A stretch of DNA of 64,000 nt from Stenotrophomonas geniculata ATCC 19374 = JCM 13324 (GCF_001431625.1 NZ_LLXT01000086.1:1-64000), one strand, 5' to 3'. Counted from the stretch's first letter, positions 1 to 9,268 are shown. The notes: generated from the letters alone by a model not told the origin. A program made the numbers and translations.

Positions 1-357
1 CTCCGCGCACCGCCCGCCATAGCCGGCCGACGGATTGCCAGCCGGCACCACCTGAGGGGTGATGCCGGCTGGCAAGCGTTTACTTCAGCGTAGAACCGGG
101 GTTTCGAATCCCGGCCACCTGTTCTCGGTGGCACGGAAAGGAATACGCCCGGCTGTGCGCGATGCCAATGCAGTAAGGCCGATGCCGTCACCACATTCAA
201 CATTTTCAGAATCGTTGCATGCGGCGCAATGAGGCGGGAGCCTTGTGCTGCAAGGCTGTCGTCGGTGTCAGTGGTGCAAGCCGGCAGAGTGTCGGCATCC
301 GCCCGGCGAGGTCGTGAACGAGGCGGATACGACAGAATTGCCAAAGGCTGCCTGGCG
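1..357. other. Left-edge non-coding stretch
   Basis: I recognise no gene here. The stretch holds a strong hairpin (35-75) and a short imperfect dyad near 92-113 that looks superficially like a tRNA T-arm. The first confident coding sequence, on the minus strand, stops at 358. Open frames across 206-908 are antisense shadows of that gene. Confidence 0.5.
35..75. repeat. Perfect 13-bp inverted repeat (hairpin)
   Basis: Two perfect 13-bp arms (35-47 and 63-75) are separated by a 15-nt loop. No clear T-tract follows on either strand, so it may be a weak terminator, perhaps for a gene just left of the window, or a mobile intergenic repeat. Confidence 0.55.
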
Positions 358-1113
358 TCAGTAACCCTTCAGCGCCGCCTTGGTTCGCTCCAGCCATGCG
401 GCATTGTGGCTCCGTGCATGGCGCGACCAATGCTGGGCATCGTCGATGATGCTGGCGAACAAGGTGCGGGCCTGCTCACGATCGTCGGGCTGCGGCTGTG
501 CCATCAGCCATTCGGCGTAGAGGCAGCGAGCGGCCGCATCGTTCCCGCATTCCACGGCGCGCTCGAACGCGGCGCGGGCGCCGGGGGCTTGGGCGGTTGC
601 CAATGCCTGCGCGTACAGCAGGGTCTGTTCCGGCTTGCGGCGCACGTCCGGGTGGCGTGCGAACAGGCCGTCCAGCGCCTCCACCGCAAGCGCCGCGTGC
701 CCGGACTCGAGGCGGGCACGGGCAAGGCCGGTCAGGATGTAGGGATCGTCGCCCAGCGGCGAGCTGGCTGCCTGTTCAAGCAGGGTCCTGGCTTCCTCGG
801 CCTGGCCGGCATCCAGCAGCGTCATGCCCAGGCGAACCCGATTCTGCACGGTGGGCGTGCGCGCCAGTTCGGTACGGGCGTTGCGAAGGTCCTGGCCCGG
901 GTCCATGAGCTGCTTGGCGGAACGGACGACCTGCCGGGCGCCGCGCGAATGGCGGGCTTCCGGAAAGTAGATCGCCAGGAAGTAGACGACGCTGCCGAGC
1001 AGCGGGAACGAGAAGAGCAGGATAAGCCAGTAGAGGCTCTGGCCCGAGCGGATGGCGTGCACCGCGAAGTAGATGGCTGCCAGTACGTGGAGTCCGATTC
1101 CGATATAGGGCAT
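358..1113 (-). CDS. TPR-containing membrane protein
   Basis: The product is 251 aa. The N-terminus has two hydrophobic segments (about residues 5-17 and 23-45) ending in a PLDc_N-like pattern (YWLILLFSFPLLGSVVYFLA). After that come about 180 residues of alanine/leucine-rich helical repeats resembling tetratricopeptide units (for example GMTLLDAGQAEEARTLLEQA). I chose the ATG at 1113 over the upstream in-frame ATG at 1203 because an AAGGACGAGG ribosome-binding site precedes it and the membrane segment begins right after it. It probably acts as an inner-membrane scaffold with a cytoplasmic TPR domain. The partner is unknown. It stands alone and looks like ordinary chromosomal DNA beside the accessory region. 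Confidence 0.75.
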   Translation of the reverse strand: MPYIGIGLHVLAAIYFAVHAIRSGQSLYWLILLFSFPLLGSVVYFLAIYFPEARHSRGARQVVRSAKQLMDPGQDLRNARTELARTPTVQNRVRLGMTLLDAGQAEEARTLLEQAASSPLGDDPYILTGLARARLESGHAALAVEALDGLFARHPDVRRKPEQTLLYAQALATAQAPGARAAFERAVECGNDAAARCLYAEWLMAQPQPDDREQARTLFASIIDDAQHWSRHARSHNAAWLERTKAALKGY

Positions 1114-2105
1114 GTGCGCCGCCTCGTCCTTGTGAGGGTTGGCACTATAGTGGGGGAGGGGTAGGGCGCCAATGGGGTGTGGCGGCTGGGTGTGACGCGT
1201 CACGTTAATTGGGTTGGATTCTGCGAGGCGGAGCGCTGCATGTCACTATGTGGCGGAGCTGCATCGATGGAAGTGGGATACAACGTACGTATGCAGAAGA
1301 CGCCAAGGATGGCCGACGTTGCGGGATGGGGCTCGGCGCTTTCTGATAGGGATACTTCTAGCTAGCGTTCGCGCCCTGGCCGTGCGCCATTCACCGATTG
1401 TTCTATCGACCGTCAAGGGCTCTCCCTGGCTGATCTACGCCCTAGTGATGCTGGCTTATGTCTCGATTGCTTCGAGTTGGCTGGGTTTCGAACGTGCCAG
1501 GGCGATTTCATCTGGAAGTAGCAAGTACAATGTGATCGTGCATGTCGATGGGCACGCAGCAGAGTGCTCTGAATCTGATTGGGTGGCTTGGTTACAGCTG
1601 CGCACTCTGGGATCAGGCGAGGAAGACTGCTGCGCCTGCGCCTGTGAGTGAGGTTGGGAGGGGGATTATTCGGAAGGGGGGCAGTTCTCTGTAGATCGAG
1701 AGAGCCCGGCGACTGAAGCGCTCTAGAAATGCCTATGAATTACCTGTCTTGTGGCTATAAGGATGACTTGCTGGGGGTATGAGAAGGACGATTTTTCTGA
1801 CTGGCGGCCTCCAAGCAGCTCGATGAAACTCCGCCACTGAGGGAACATGAAGTCGCTTGATCACCCCGGGACTTCAGAACTACGCACTTAATGACGTGTA
1901 ATGACACAACTCGGGCCTCCGTTTTTCGTTAGACCTGGACTTTTGAGCGGCGAAAAGCTCGCATCCACGCCTAAAATTCTTGCTGGCGAAGTCCATCCAT
2001 CCTATTATTTCGCTTCATCAGGGACATGGTTCATAGAACGACCGCCCATTGAGAAGCCTCACAACCGGACCCGGCGGTCTGTCGCTATGCAAACAAGGGA
2101 GATTT
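1114..2105. other. Gene-poor junction; possible membrane-protein remnant
   Basis: No convincing full gene. A plus-strand open frame (1214-1651) contains one hydrophobic segment around 1430-1490 and a plausible protein-like tail, but it lacks a good start site or a recognisable family. It may be a decayed gene. Base composition becomes AT-richer from about 1680 towards the DUF4062 gene, consistent with the edge of acquired DNA. Confidence 0.4.
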
Positions 2106-3215
2106 ATGGCCAGGCCTCGCGTTTTTGTAAGCTCTACGTACTATGACTTAAAGCACCTTCGGTCATCACTGGAAAATTTTATCGAGAGCATGGGCTATGA
2201 GCCCGTACTGGCCGAGAAGGACAATATCGCCTACTCACCAGACTCGCCATTGGATGAGTCTTGCTCCCGCGAGGCCCGGAACAGTGATGTGTATGTGCTC
2301 ATCATTGGCGGGCGTTATGGATCTGAAGTAAGTAGCTCGCGAACCAGCGAAGGCAATCAAAGAGAGTTCTTTGATCGATACGAATCAGTTACGAAATATG
2401 AGTACATCAATGCGCTAGAGCGCAATATTCCTATCTACATTCTTATCGATTCTGCCGTTGATGCTGAATACCAGACTTATTTGAAAAACAAAAGCAGTAA
2501 AGACATACAGTACGCACATGTCGATTCGATAAACGTCTTCATCCTGATTGAAGAGATTCGGCAAAGGAAGCAAAACAACCCGATAAAACTGTTCTCTCGA
2601 TATGCGGAGATCGAAAACTGGCTTCGCGAGCAGTGGGCCGGCCTGTTTCAGGAATTCATACACCGCCTATCGGCCGCCCAGCAAATTCATGATCTTAGCA
2701 CGAAGATCGAAGAGCTTGGACAAACCACAGAGACCTTGAAAAGGTACCTGGAGCAAATTGTCGAGAGTGTATCTCCGAAGAAGCCTGATGCTCTTGAAAT
2801 GATTAAGCAGGAAAACGCACGCTTGGTGGAGGCAAGGCGCGACGCAGAGCTGTTGAGTTTTGGTTACGTCAAACATATAAATGTCGCGCATGGCGTCGAC
2901 CTGGAGTCCATTCGCAGTGCATTACGGCAGAGCGATAAGTATTCGAGGTTTGTCGAGGTTCTCTTTCCGAAGGGAGGGCCCTCGTGCCTGGGCATGGGTA
3001 AGGCCTTTTCGCAGCTAAATGAGGCACGTCTATTCCTTGACTTGCCCCCATTTCCTGAGGCAGACCTCGATGCGATTCGAGAGCAGATTCGCAGCCCTAG
3101 AAAGTTGACTAGGAAGGCGCCTGAGGAAATCGTGGCGCGCAAACCCCCGGCAGCGCGCAAGCCGGCAGAACCCAAGGCATCTTCTAGCAAACCTCGAAAG
3201 GCCAGGCCTCATTAA
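2106..3215 (+). CDS. DUF4062 domain-containing protein
   Basis: The product is 369 aa. The N-terminus carries the DUF4062 signature: PRVFVSSTYYDL at residues 3-14, then LDESC and SDVYVLIIGGRYGS, in a Rossmann/TIR-like arrangement. A long helical middle (about residues 200-270) looks coiled-coil, and the C-terminus is a basic Lys/Pro/Ala tail. The ATG at 2106 has an AAGGGA ribosome-binding site; an upstream in-frame ATG at 2049 is less likely. DUF4062 domains are found as N-terminal modules of many predicted conflict and defence proteins; here the effector module is not recognisable. The gene is visibly AT-richer than its surroundings, suggesting recent transfer. The defence role is inferred from family and context only. 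Confidence 0.8.
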   Translation: MARPRVFVSSTYYDLKHLRSSLENFIESMGYEPVLAEKDNIAYSPDSPLDESCSREARNSDVYVLIIGGRYGSEVSSSRTSEGNQREFFDRYESVTKYEYINALERNIPIYILIDSAVDAEYQTYLKNKSSKDIQYAHVDSINVFILIEEIRQRKQNNPIKLFSRYAEIENWLREQWAGLFQEFIHRLSAAQQIHDLSTKIEELGQTTETLKRYLEQIVESVSPKKPDALEMIKQENARLVEARRDAELLSFGYVKHINVAHGVDLESIRSALRQSDKYSRFVEVLFPKGGPSCLGMGKAFSQLNEARLFLDLPPFPEADLDAIREQIRSPRKLTRKAPEEIVARKPPAARKPAEPKASSSKPRKARPH

Positions 3216-3672
3216 CATGATGCCTACTGCTGTGCGCTCAAATCTAAGCCACTATGGGCCGGCCCGTGAAACGGACAAAGTTCGGCGTACTGCTGTCGGC
3301 GAATTCGACCACCGAGCGCATAAGGGCTGCGGCGGGGTCGCCTGTGACGAGCGCGAGCAAGACACAGCCGACCACCGCCGCGGCGAACGGGAGCACCCTG
3401 ATCCCAGTTGGTAAACGCCCACTGGGTACATTCCCCGAGGCGCCGCCATATCCGGCCAGCTTCTGAGTGCTGCGGCGTGTCACGTCGAGAAACCCATCGG
3501 TTAACATGCCCCCACGCCTCTGCAACGGCTATAGAGATTCGATCCGGATGCATTGGAGGAACAACTTTCGCCACCCCGGAGGGCGGATTGCAGGTTGTCC
3601 GCCAACGCGCTTCCGATGAAAATTCCGAGCGAAACAGAGAATTGCAGACCTACAAAAGAGCTTGAGGGAAGC
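3216..3672. other. Intergenic stretch between DUF4062 and DUF4145 genes
   Basis: GC content rises again here. A minus-strand frame (3244-3525) encodes a peptide with one hydrophobic segment (LPFAAAVVGCVLLALVTG), but I see no ribosome-binding site or family match, so I do not call it a gene. The DUF4145 gene has its own ribosome-binding site at the end of this stretch. Confidence 0.4.
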
Positions 3673-4377
3673 ATGTTGAGATCTGTCGAGGCTGTCTATA
3701 ACTGCCCGCGCTGCCGGGCGAATCAGATTACTTTTGATGTCCACTCGATTCACAAGGTTGGAATCGCCTATCGTTGGCAAAAGATATATGAGGCTTCAGC
3801 CGTCTGCCGAAAATGTAGCCTGATGAGCATCCTTGTTCTCAAAAGCTCGGAAGTAGATAGTAAGGATGAGGACGAAGCAGTTTCTGGTGGCGTACCAGTT
3901 TGCCTCAACCATATTATGAAGGTAGACGGGCATGTAAGCTGCAAGGACGCTGCCGGAGTTGCGCCACCAGAGCACCTGCCCGAAAAGGTGAAGGCCGCAT
4001 TCCAGGAGGGCGCGACATGTCTTGCGGTTGGCTGTATCAATGCCGCAGGCACCATGTTTCGATTGTGCGTTGACTTCGTTGCCACTGACCTTGTCAATGC
4101 CAACAGGGATAAACAGCCAGACGCCAGAACAAAGCGATCTCTGGGCCTGCTTCTTCAGTGGCTCTACGATGAGAACCGAATTTTGCCGGAGCTTCACGAG
4201 CTGTCCGCCTGCATCAAGGATGATGGAAACGACGGAGCTCACAGAGGCACGTTGTCCCAAGCCGACGCAGACGACCTACTCGACTTCACCATCGAGCTTC
4301 TGGAGTCCCACTACACGCGAAAGGCGCGACTTCAAGGGGCAGCCGAACGGCGCGCGGCGCGTCACCAACAAGCTTAG
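3673..4377 (+). CDS. DUF4145 domain-containing protein
   Basis: The product is 234 aa. The N-terminus has a treble-clef or zinc-ribbon pattern (CPRC at residues 10-13 and CRKC about 35 residues later). The C-terminal half is the helical DUF4145 core with the typical LPEKVKAAFQEGATCLAVG and NDGAHRGTLSQADADDLLDF motifs. The ATG at 3673 follows a GAGGGA ribosome-binding site; the frame is open further upstream, but without protein-like sequence. DUF4145 occurs alone or fused to restriction and other conflict-system proteins and has no established reaction. It may be a partner or bystander of the DUF4062 gene upstream, but a 457-bp gap separates them. Confidence 0.8.
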   Translation: MLRSVEAVYNCPRCRANQITFDVHSIHKVGIAYRWQKIYEASAVCRKCSLMSILVLKSSEVDSKDEDEAVSGGVPVCLNHIMKVDGHVSCKDAAGVAPPEHLPEKVKAAFQEGATCLAVGCINAAGTMFRLCVDFVATDLVNANRDKQPDARTKRSLGLLLQWLYDENRILPELHELSACIKDDGNDGAHRGTLSQADADDLLDFTIELLESHYTRKARLQGAAERRAARHQQA

Positions 4378-4388
4378 TCGGGGCGGGA

Positions 4389-4407
4389 GTAGGGGCGGCG
4401 CCCCTAC
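4389..4407. repeat. GC-rich hairpin after the DUF4145 gene
   Basis: Perfect 9-bp arms (4389-4397 and 4399-4407) flank a single base, 11 bp past the DUF4145 stop codon. No T-tract follows, so it is at best a weak or factor-assisted terminator. Confidence 0.45.
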
Positions 4408-4454
4408 GAACAACGCCTCACACGCGCTGATACGGTTTCGGCCCACGACTCATG

Positions 4455-4484
4455 TAGACCACATTGGACTAGACCACATTGGAC
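4455..4484. repeat. Perfect tandem duplication of a 15-bp unit
   Basis: The unit TAGACCACATTGGAC occurs twice head-to-tail (4455-4469 and 4470-4484). It lies about 200 bp outside the 30-bp repeat array and could be replication slippage or a protein-binding pair. No function is evident. Confidence 0.8.
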
Positions 4485-4680
4485 GCCTCGGCGTCGGGGT
4501 CGGGATCACGCACGCCGAACCGTCGTTCTCGGCGAATTCTGAGCGCTTCGGCTAGGTAGATCACGCTGGATTTCGCCGTGGTCGAGGCCTTTGTCTGCCG
4601 CACCGAAAACGCCCGGCCTCTAACGCATTGATTTTAGAAGATATGGATGGGGTGAGCTTAGCCTCTTCCTGGCAGCTTCC

Positions 4681-4860
4681 GTCCACCAAAGATGCCCGAT
4701 ATTTCCGGAAGTCCACCAAAGATGCCCGATATTCCCGGAAGTTCACCAAAGACGCCCGGCATTTCCAGAAGTACATAAATAACGCCCAACAGTTCCGGAA
4801 GCCCATAAAACACGCCCACGACTGCCGGGGGTTCATTAGAATTGCCAATTAGCCCACGCG
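4681..4860. repeat. Six 30-bp tandem units, candidate transposon end
   Basis: Six units with an exact 30-bp period occupy 4681-4860. The first two differ at one position. The third has a few changes, and units 4-6 diverge steadily while keeping the ACGCCC / GCCC core and, through unit 4, the TTCCGGAA end. Arrays of transposase-binding sites are a defining feature of Tn7-like and Tn5053-like ends, and this array lies just beyond tniQ, so it is a candidate transposon end. Because the period is a multiple of three, open frames run through it on both strands, but their 10-residue repeats look like by-products. A replication-iteron role is an alternative. Confidence 0.75.
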
Positions 4861-4976
4861 GCGGCAAAGCCTCCCCTTGTGTTGCGTACTCGCATGAAGG
4901 CTACTGCCGTTCGCAGTCCGGCACGAGACAGTGCCGTTGCCCCAATGATGGCAAAAATTGCTAAGAACTGCCTGCC

Positions 4977-6356
4977 TTAGGATTTCTGCTGGATTCTAGC
5001 TGTTTTTCGAGGTGTCACCCAGGCGACCCGGACTTCTCTCAAGGAACGGGCGGAACCCTGAAGCTCGATGACCGGATACCCACCTGAAGGCAGTACATCC
5101 TTCGGATTCAGCTTGAACACCCTTGCAAGCGTCAACGCCAAGCCTTCCTCATAAGCGGTTGCCAGAACCCACACAAGCGCGTCGACCAAGGCGGATCTTC
5201 CCTTAATGCTGTCCAATACCGAAGCGACGATTACGGAAGGGGACCTATCCGGCTTGTCGTTCGCGATACCAAAGGCCGCAGCGGCCAGCTCCAGCGCTGT
5301 GCCGCACGCTAACGTTACCATCGGGTCGACAACCGAGAGATTGAGCCAAGTCGCGCCGCTGGCAGAAACACCATAGGGAGCTAGGAACGACTCGTGCCGC
5401 TCTACCTCAGTGGGTCCTTGGGTGTCGTAGTGCGTTGAGCGGAAGCTCAGGACAGATAGGCCTTCAAGTCCGACCCTGGCGCATGCCGCTGCAGTGGCCC
5501 GCGTCAAAGCATCGTAGGCCATCAATGGGAGCGGAGCGCACATGAGGCCCGAGTTGCCGCCAATCATTGCCCAGCCCCAGAACGCCCCTGGCTCCGGATC
5601 GTCAGCGGATGGCTGGAAAGCCTCATACCTTACGTGAGCATTGCCATCGTCCTGGTGGACGGGCGGCATAGGAGTCGTTCTATCAATCAGGCGCGCCAGA
5701 GCTGAAGGCCAGCTTTGCGCATCACTGGGGAAGTGAATCACTCGGCCTGCCCGCTGGCGTGATGCCCAATGAAGGTAGTCATCCACCCACTGCGACACTT
5801 CACGAGCGGGAAATTGCCTGACGTCCAGTAGCGCTGTGTGGGCGTCGATTGGCTGAAATCCACAAGTACAAGTCCCGAGACCACCGGAGTGGTCAAAACT
5901 GGTGCCCAGCGTCCTTCCGCATGCCTCGCAGTGGCTGATGAGCTTCTCGCCATGCCAAGGGCACGCAGAGATGGAAGGAAGGAGAAATAGTGAACAATGG
6001 TAGCCGTGAAGTGCGCATGCGGGGCACCGCATATATGGAAGCTCACTACCCGCGAGAAGTCGAAGTGATTGAACTGGAAGCCACGCGGCCGGATTCCATA
6101 GATTCTTCGTTGTGACGTCACGGACTTCGATGGCTGACGCAAAAGTATCCTGCACCCGGCCCGGCAGAAGCAAAGGGCGGAGCATGGAGCGCCCAGTCTT
6201 ACGCCTCACCCCCATGATCATGAGTTGCTCACTTGTTGGCATGCCCAGTGCAACGATCCGCTGCAGCACGCCGTAGCCCGATATGTATGGATAGAACTCA
6301 TGCTCTGCGCCGACAATCCGAGGCGTAGAAGGATTTACGGCGCGAGAGCTATTCAT
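4977..6356 (-). CDS. tniQ: TniQ/TnsD-family target-selection protein
   Basis: The product is 459 aa. The N-terminal third matches TniQ, with a zinc-binding cluster: C111-P-A-C114, C132-P-W-H135, C143-E-A-C146, then CTCGF near residue 165. TniQ/TnsD proteins recognise the target or recruit the AAA+ regulator to it. The C-terminal half (about residues 170-459) is not recognisable and may hold the specific DNA-recognition part. It is the last gene of the operon; its start overlaps the tnsC stop by 8 bp. At 459 aa it is closer to TnsD length than to the shorter Tn5053 TniQ, which may imply a site-specific target. The 30-bp repeat array lies about 120 bp beyond its stop. Confidence 0.87.
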   Translation of the reverse strand: MNSSRAVNPSTPRIVGAEHEFYPYISGYGVLQRIVALGMPTSEQLMIMGVRRKTGRSMLRPLLLPGRVQDTFASAIEVRDVTTKNLWNPAAWLPVQSLRLLAGSELPYMRCPACALHGYHCSLFLLPSISACPWHGEKLISHCEACGRTLGTSFDHSGGLGTCTCGFQPIDAHTALLDVRQFPAREVSQWVDDYLHWASRQRAGRVIHFPSDAQSWPSALARLIDRTTPMPPVHQDDGNAHVRYEAFQPSADDPEPGAFWGWAMIGGNSGLMCAPLPLMAYDALTRATAAACARVGLEGLSVLSFRSTHYDTQGPTEVERHESFLAPYGVSASGATWLNLSVVDPMVTLACGTALELAAAAFGIANDKPDRSPSVIVASVLDSIKGRSALVDALVWVLATAYEEGLALTLARVFKLNPKDVLPSGGYPVIELQGSARSLREVRVAWVTPRKTARIQQKS

Positions 6357-7428
6357 TGCTTCCCGCTACCTGGTTTGCCGTATTCTGTATCTTCTCAATG
6401 ATGGCGATTGCCTTGTCGGACATCTTCTCGCGCATGCGAATGAACTCGGTTCGCAGGTACCCGACATGCACAAGCGCAGCACGGACGTCAGATGGAGTGA
6501 AGCGTTCGAAACTCTGCTGAAACCAAGCGTTCGTTAGCAGATTCCGCACGGTCGATGTGAAGGAGCACATCGGCCAGCCACTATGTTCGGGAAGTCCCAC
6601 CTCCCTCCGGAGGGCGGACACAGCATCGCAAATCATCTCCGTTTCAGATTCCAGCCGCCATCCGCGATCAAATGCGTCGGTGGCGAAGTATCTAGAAAAT
6701 GGCATGTCCTCTGTCGGCCACCATGCTGCGCCGTCGTAGCGCGACAGGGCATGCCTGACCTCATCTCGCGCCGCAAGAGGAAGAAATGGGGCTGAGTCCA
6801 GAAACCACCGGCGAACAACATGTGACGGATGGTGCTGCCACATGTCGCCAAGCTCGATGCCCTGCTGGTCACTTTGGTACACAAAGACCAAAAAGAGAGT
6901 AAGCCTGTCCTTGCTCATCAAGTTATCAAGATCTTCTAAGCACTGAAACTCAAGATTGGTGAGCCGTTGAGCACTGTCGATGAACAATACGTACCTGCGT
7001 ACGTCGGCGTGCCCACACGCGGCGCGCATGTGATTGTGTATTCGTGCCCTCAGCTCGTGAGGCCTGGCCGATGACCAGCGCGGCATTCCCAGTTGATGTG
7101 AAAGCGCGTGCCAGAAGCTCAGCGGGCTCCTGCATGCATCTGAGGTTGCGACGATTGCCCTGGCCACACCTGCGCGGCGTCCGTCCTCCACGAGCCAGCG
7201 CCAGTCGGTTTCGACTAGATAGTCTTGCGCCGTGGATTTGCCAACCCCGCTCTCTGAGTAAAGAGAGCACCCATGATGACCCTGCTGAATGTTGTACAGA
7301 ACGAAATCCGCCATGCGTTCGACAGGCTTCGTGTTGATACGGTAGCCAGACTCAATGAAAAGTGGATGGTCGGGGTCAAGGCGACGGACGGCCATGATGG
7401 CCTCCGCAAGGTCCGATCTAGTCATCAA
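6349..7428 (-). CDS. tnsC: TnsC/TniB-like AAA+ transposition regulator
   Basis: The product is 359 aa. Walker A is SESGVGKST (residues 58-66). Walker B is VLFIDSAQRL (residues 147-156). TnsC and TniB use ATP to form filaments on DNA that link target selection to the transposase and enforce target immunity. Unusually, the glutamate expected after the Walker B aspartate (IDEAQ in relatives) is Ser152, which would be expected to slow ATP hydrolysis. The start overlaps the tnsB stop, and the stop overlaps tniQ, so the genes are translationally coupled. Two adjacent ATGs (7428, 7425) are equally possible starts. Confidence 0.85.
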   Translation of the reverse strand: MMTRSDLAEAIMAVRRLDPDHPLFIESGYRINTKPVERMADFVLYNIQQGHHGCSLYSESGVGKSTAQDYLVETDWRWLVEDGRRAGVARAIVATSDACRSPLSFWHALSHQLGMPRWSSARPHELRARIHNHMRAACGHADVRRYVLFIDSAQRLTNLEFQCLEDLDNLMSKDRLTLFLVFVYQSDQQGIELGDMWQHHPSHVVRRWFLDSAPFLPLAARDEVRHALSRYDGAAWWPTEDMPFSRYFATDAFDRGWRLESETEMICDAVSALRREVGLPEHSGWPMCSFTSTVRNLLTNAWFQQSFERFTPSDVRAALVHVGYLRTEFIRMREKMSDKAIAIIEKIQNTANQVAGSNE

Positions 7429-9268
7429 GATTCACCTTGCCTCCCCGGGGGACTCTTACCGGGATGTGAGCTGGCTGGGACCGAATGTCGGGCAGACGGC
7501 CGAAGTGCAACTGCTGCAAGCGCGCAAGTTGGTCGACTGCGGGTTGGGACGTGTCTGCAGTAGATCGAAGATGCGCTATGAAGGCTTCAATTGCACACTC
7601 CACGCCAGCGATTGAGAAATCACTGCGCTGTTTGGACCAACGACAGATGATCCTTCGCGTCCTCTCGTCATGCGGCGCGCGCGACCAAGGCGCTCGCGCG
7701 GTAGCCACTCCGAATGGCACGGTGGCACTTTGAAGTAGCACGATTGAACGAAGATCGCGCCTATTCACGCGCGCAAGAATCCTGGTGCCAATCAGTCCCC
7801 ATTTATCGTTAAGGGAAGGGGATCGGTAGTCCGCATACAAGTAGGTGACATGGGGCAACTCCCCATTATCCTTGTTGCCTTTTACGGGCAGGCTTACGAT
7901 TGTCGAAGCCATATCTGCAGCATCCAGGCCACAGGTTTCCGGCGCAAACGCAAACGCTGACTCTTTGCGATTCGTGAGATACGCTAGCGGCGTCATCTGT
8001 CCGAGTGCGGAGTGAGGCGTCGCGTTGTAGTTGGCTATGATGACGTCCAGGAGCTCCTCGAGAAGGTGCATCTGGATGGGATGGGCATCCGGAGAGAAGT
8101 TGCTGATCCTGATCTTGTTTTCCCCCAGCCGTTTGGCGGGCTCAAAACCGCCGGGGATCTTACGCAGCGCACCACGTTCCAAGCGCGAGAAGAATTGCTC
8201 TACAATGGGTCGTGAGCGCGGTGTGTGCGACTTTCCGAAGATCATCACACCTCCCCGAGCCCTGCAGAATGCTGCTTCGAGTGCATGGGCCGAGTGCGCA
8301 AGGAAGTTGTCCAGTGCGACAGCGGCCGAGCGCGTGACTATCGGCGTTGCTGCCTGATAGACGGGCATTCCAGCGCCAGGTGCGTAGAAGAGGTCCGGGA
8401 TCGTCAGGTCCCTGGGAGCCCAGGGTTCCATTGACTTGGACAAGCAGAGCGCTACATCAAGATTGTCATAGCTCTGGCCGACACAGAGAAGCCATCCCGT
8501 TACCGCCCTGGATTCAGTCTCTATTTCGATGAGAAGCCATAGCCGTGACACTTTGCGCGTAACACGCGCGCCATTGGGCATATCGATGGAGATCTTGCAT
8601 TCAACATCGATTTGGTGCGCGTCAAACTCCGTTCTGGCGAACAGGCCCATCCGTACTGCTTGCTCCAAAGCGACAGGAGCGTTCGATGCCGATTGAGGTT
8701 CATAAAGGTCCACGTCGGCTACTGCCGACTGCCGCCGCTTGAGCAAAGCAAGCAGCGAGCGCTTCCCCTTGCCAGGATCGTTCAGGGGGAATTTGTCCTC
8801 CAGGTTGTGCTGCTTCAGCTCCGCAAGGACTCGTTGGTGCAATTTTACGAACGCGCTTGGAGGGCGGCCCGGCGGCAGATGGGTTGCAAAGCCATCGATC
8901 AAGGCTTTAACACTCGGCACAGCTTCGGAGACTTTGTGCCACGCAAATCTTCCTGGAACCAGCGGCAATTCCGCGGGTTCGAAGGAAAGCTCAGTCGAGT
9001 AACTGCCCCATGGAATGCATACGCGAAATCCGTGCGGCATGCCATCGTGGGCTATCGTGGGCGCTTTCATTGCCATGCGCTTCAGGCGTTTGTGGCAGAT
9101 TCCATATCTCCGGGATATAGCGGTGATGGTGGAACGGCCCAGAAGCAAGGCGGTGAGTGCTTCCTTGGCCACGCGGAACTTGGAGAGATGATCTGGTGCA
9201 ATATCAACCGGATGTGGGGAGTACCACTCGTCGAGTGTCGCCTGATCATAGATTTCGTACCTAGCCAT
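7418..9268 (-). CDS. tnsB: TnsB/TniA-family DDE transposase
   Basis: The product is 616 aa. An N-terminal HTH region (about residues 30-70, ending SRRYGICHKRLKRM) precedes an rve-type integrase core. Probable catalytic residues are D216 (EFDAHQID), D320 (ALDNFLA) and E357 (RPIVEQFFSRLERG). The 36-residue gap between the last two fits the family. It binds transposon ends and joins 3' ends to target DNA. The ATG at 9268 follows a strong GGAGG site and overlaps the tnsA stop; an upstream start at 9289 has less support. All core residues look intact, so it is likely functional. Confidence 0.9.
   Translation of the reverse strand: MARYEIYDQATLDEWYSPHPVDIAPDHLSKFRVAKEALTALLLGRSTITAISRRYGICHKRLKRMAMKAPTIAHDGMPHGFRVCIPWGSYSTELSFEPAELPLVPGRFAWHKVSEAVPSVKALIDGFATHLPPGRPPSAFVKLHQRVLAELKQHNLEDKFPLNDPGKGKRSLLALLKRRQSAVADVDLYEPQSASNAPVALEQAVRMGLFARTEFDAHQIDVECKISIDMPNGARVTRKVSRLWLLIEIETESRAVTGWLLCVGQSYDNLDVALCLSKSMEPWAPRDLTIPDLFYAPGAGMPVYQAATPIVTRSAAVALDNFLAHSAHALEAAFCRARGGVMIFGKSHTPRSRPIVEQFFSRLERGALRKIPGGFEPAKRLGENKIRISNFSPDAHPIQMHLLEELLDVIIANYNATPHSALGQMTPLAYLTNRKESAFAFAPETCGLDAADMASTIVSLPVKGNKDNGELPHVTYLYADYRSPSLNDKWGLIGTRILARVNRRDLRSIVLLQSATVPFGVATARAPWSRAPHDERTRRIICRWSKQRSDFSIAGVECAIEAFIAHLRSTADTSQPAVDQLARLQQLHFGRLPDIRSQPAHIPVRVPRGGKVNLDD

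Noticed and set aside
92-113. tRNA-like T-arm (CCGGG...TTCGAA...CCCGG)
   Set aside because: The loop would be 9 nt rather than 7, and no acceptor stem or CCA end follows; it is only a chance hairpin on available evidence.
1214-1651. 145-aa plus-strand frame
   Set aside because: One hydrophobic segment and a plausible tail, but no start signal or recognised family; may be a remnant.
3244-3525. 93-aa minus-strand frame with one hydrophobic segment
   Set aside because: No ribosome-binding site and no family resemblance; kept only as a note in the intergenic entry.
4681-4860. CRISPR array
   Set aside because: The 30-bp units are contiguous, with no unique spacers and no cas genes nearby.
4561-4867. 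Open frames with 10-residue repeats across the 30-bp array
   Set aside because: They arise because the repeat period is a multiple of three; there is no ribosome-binding site or known family.
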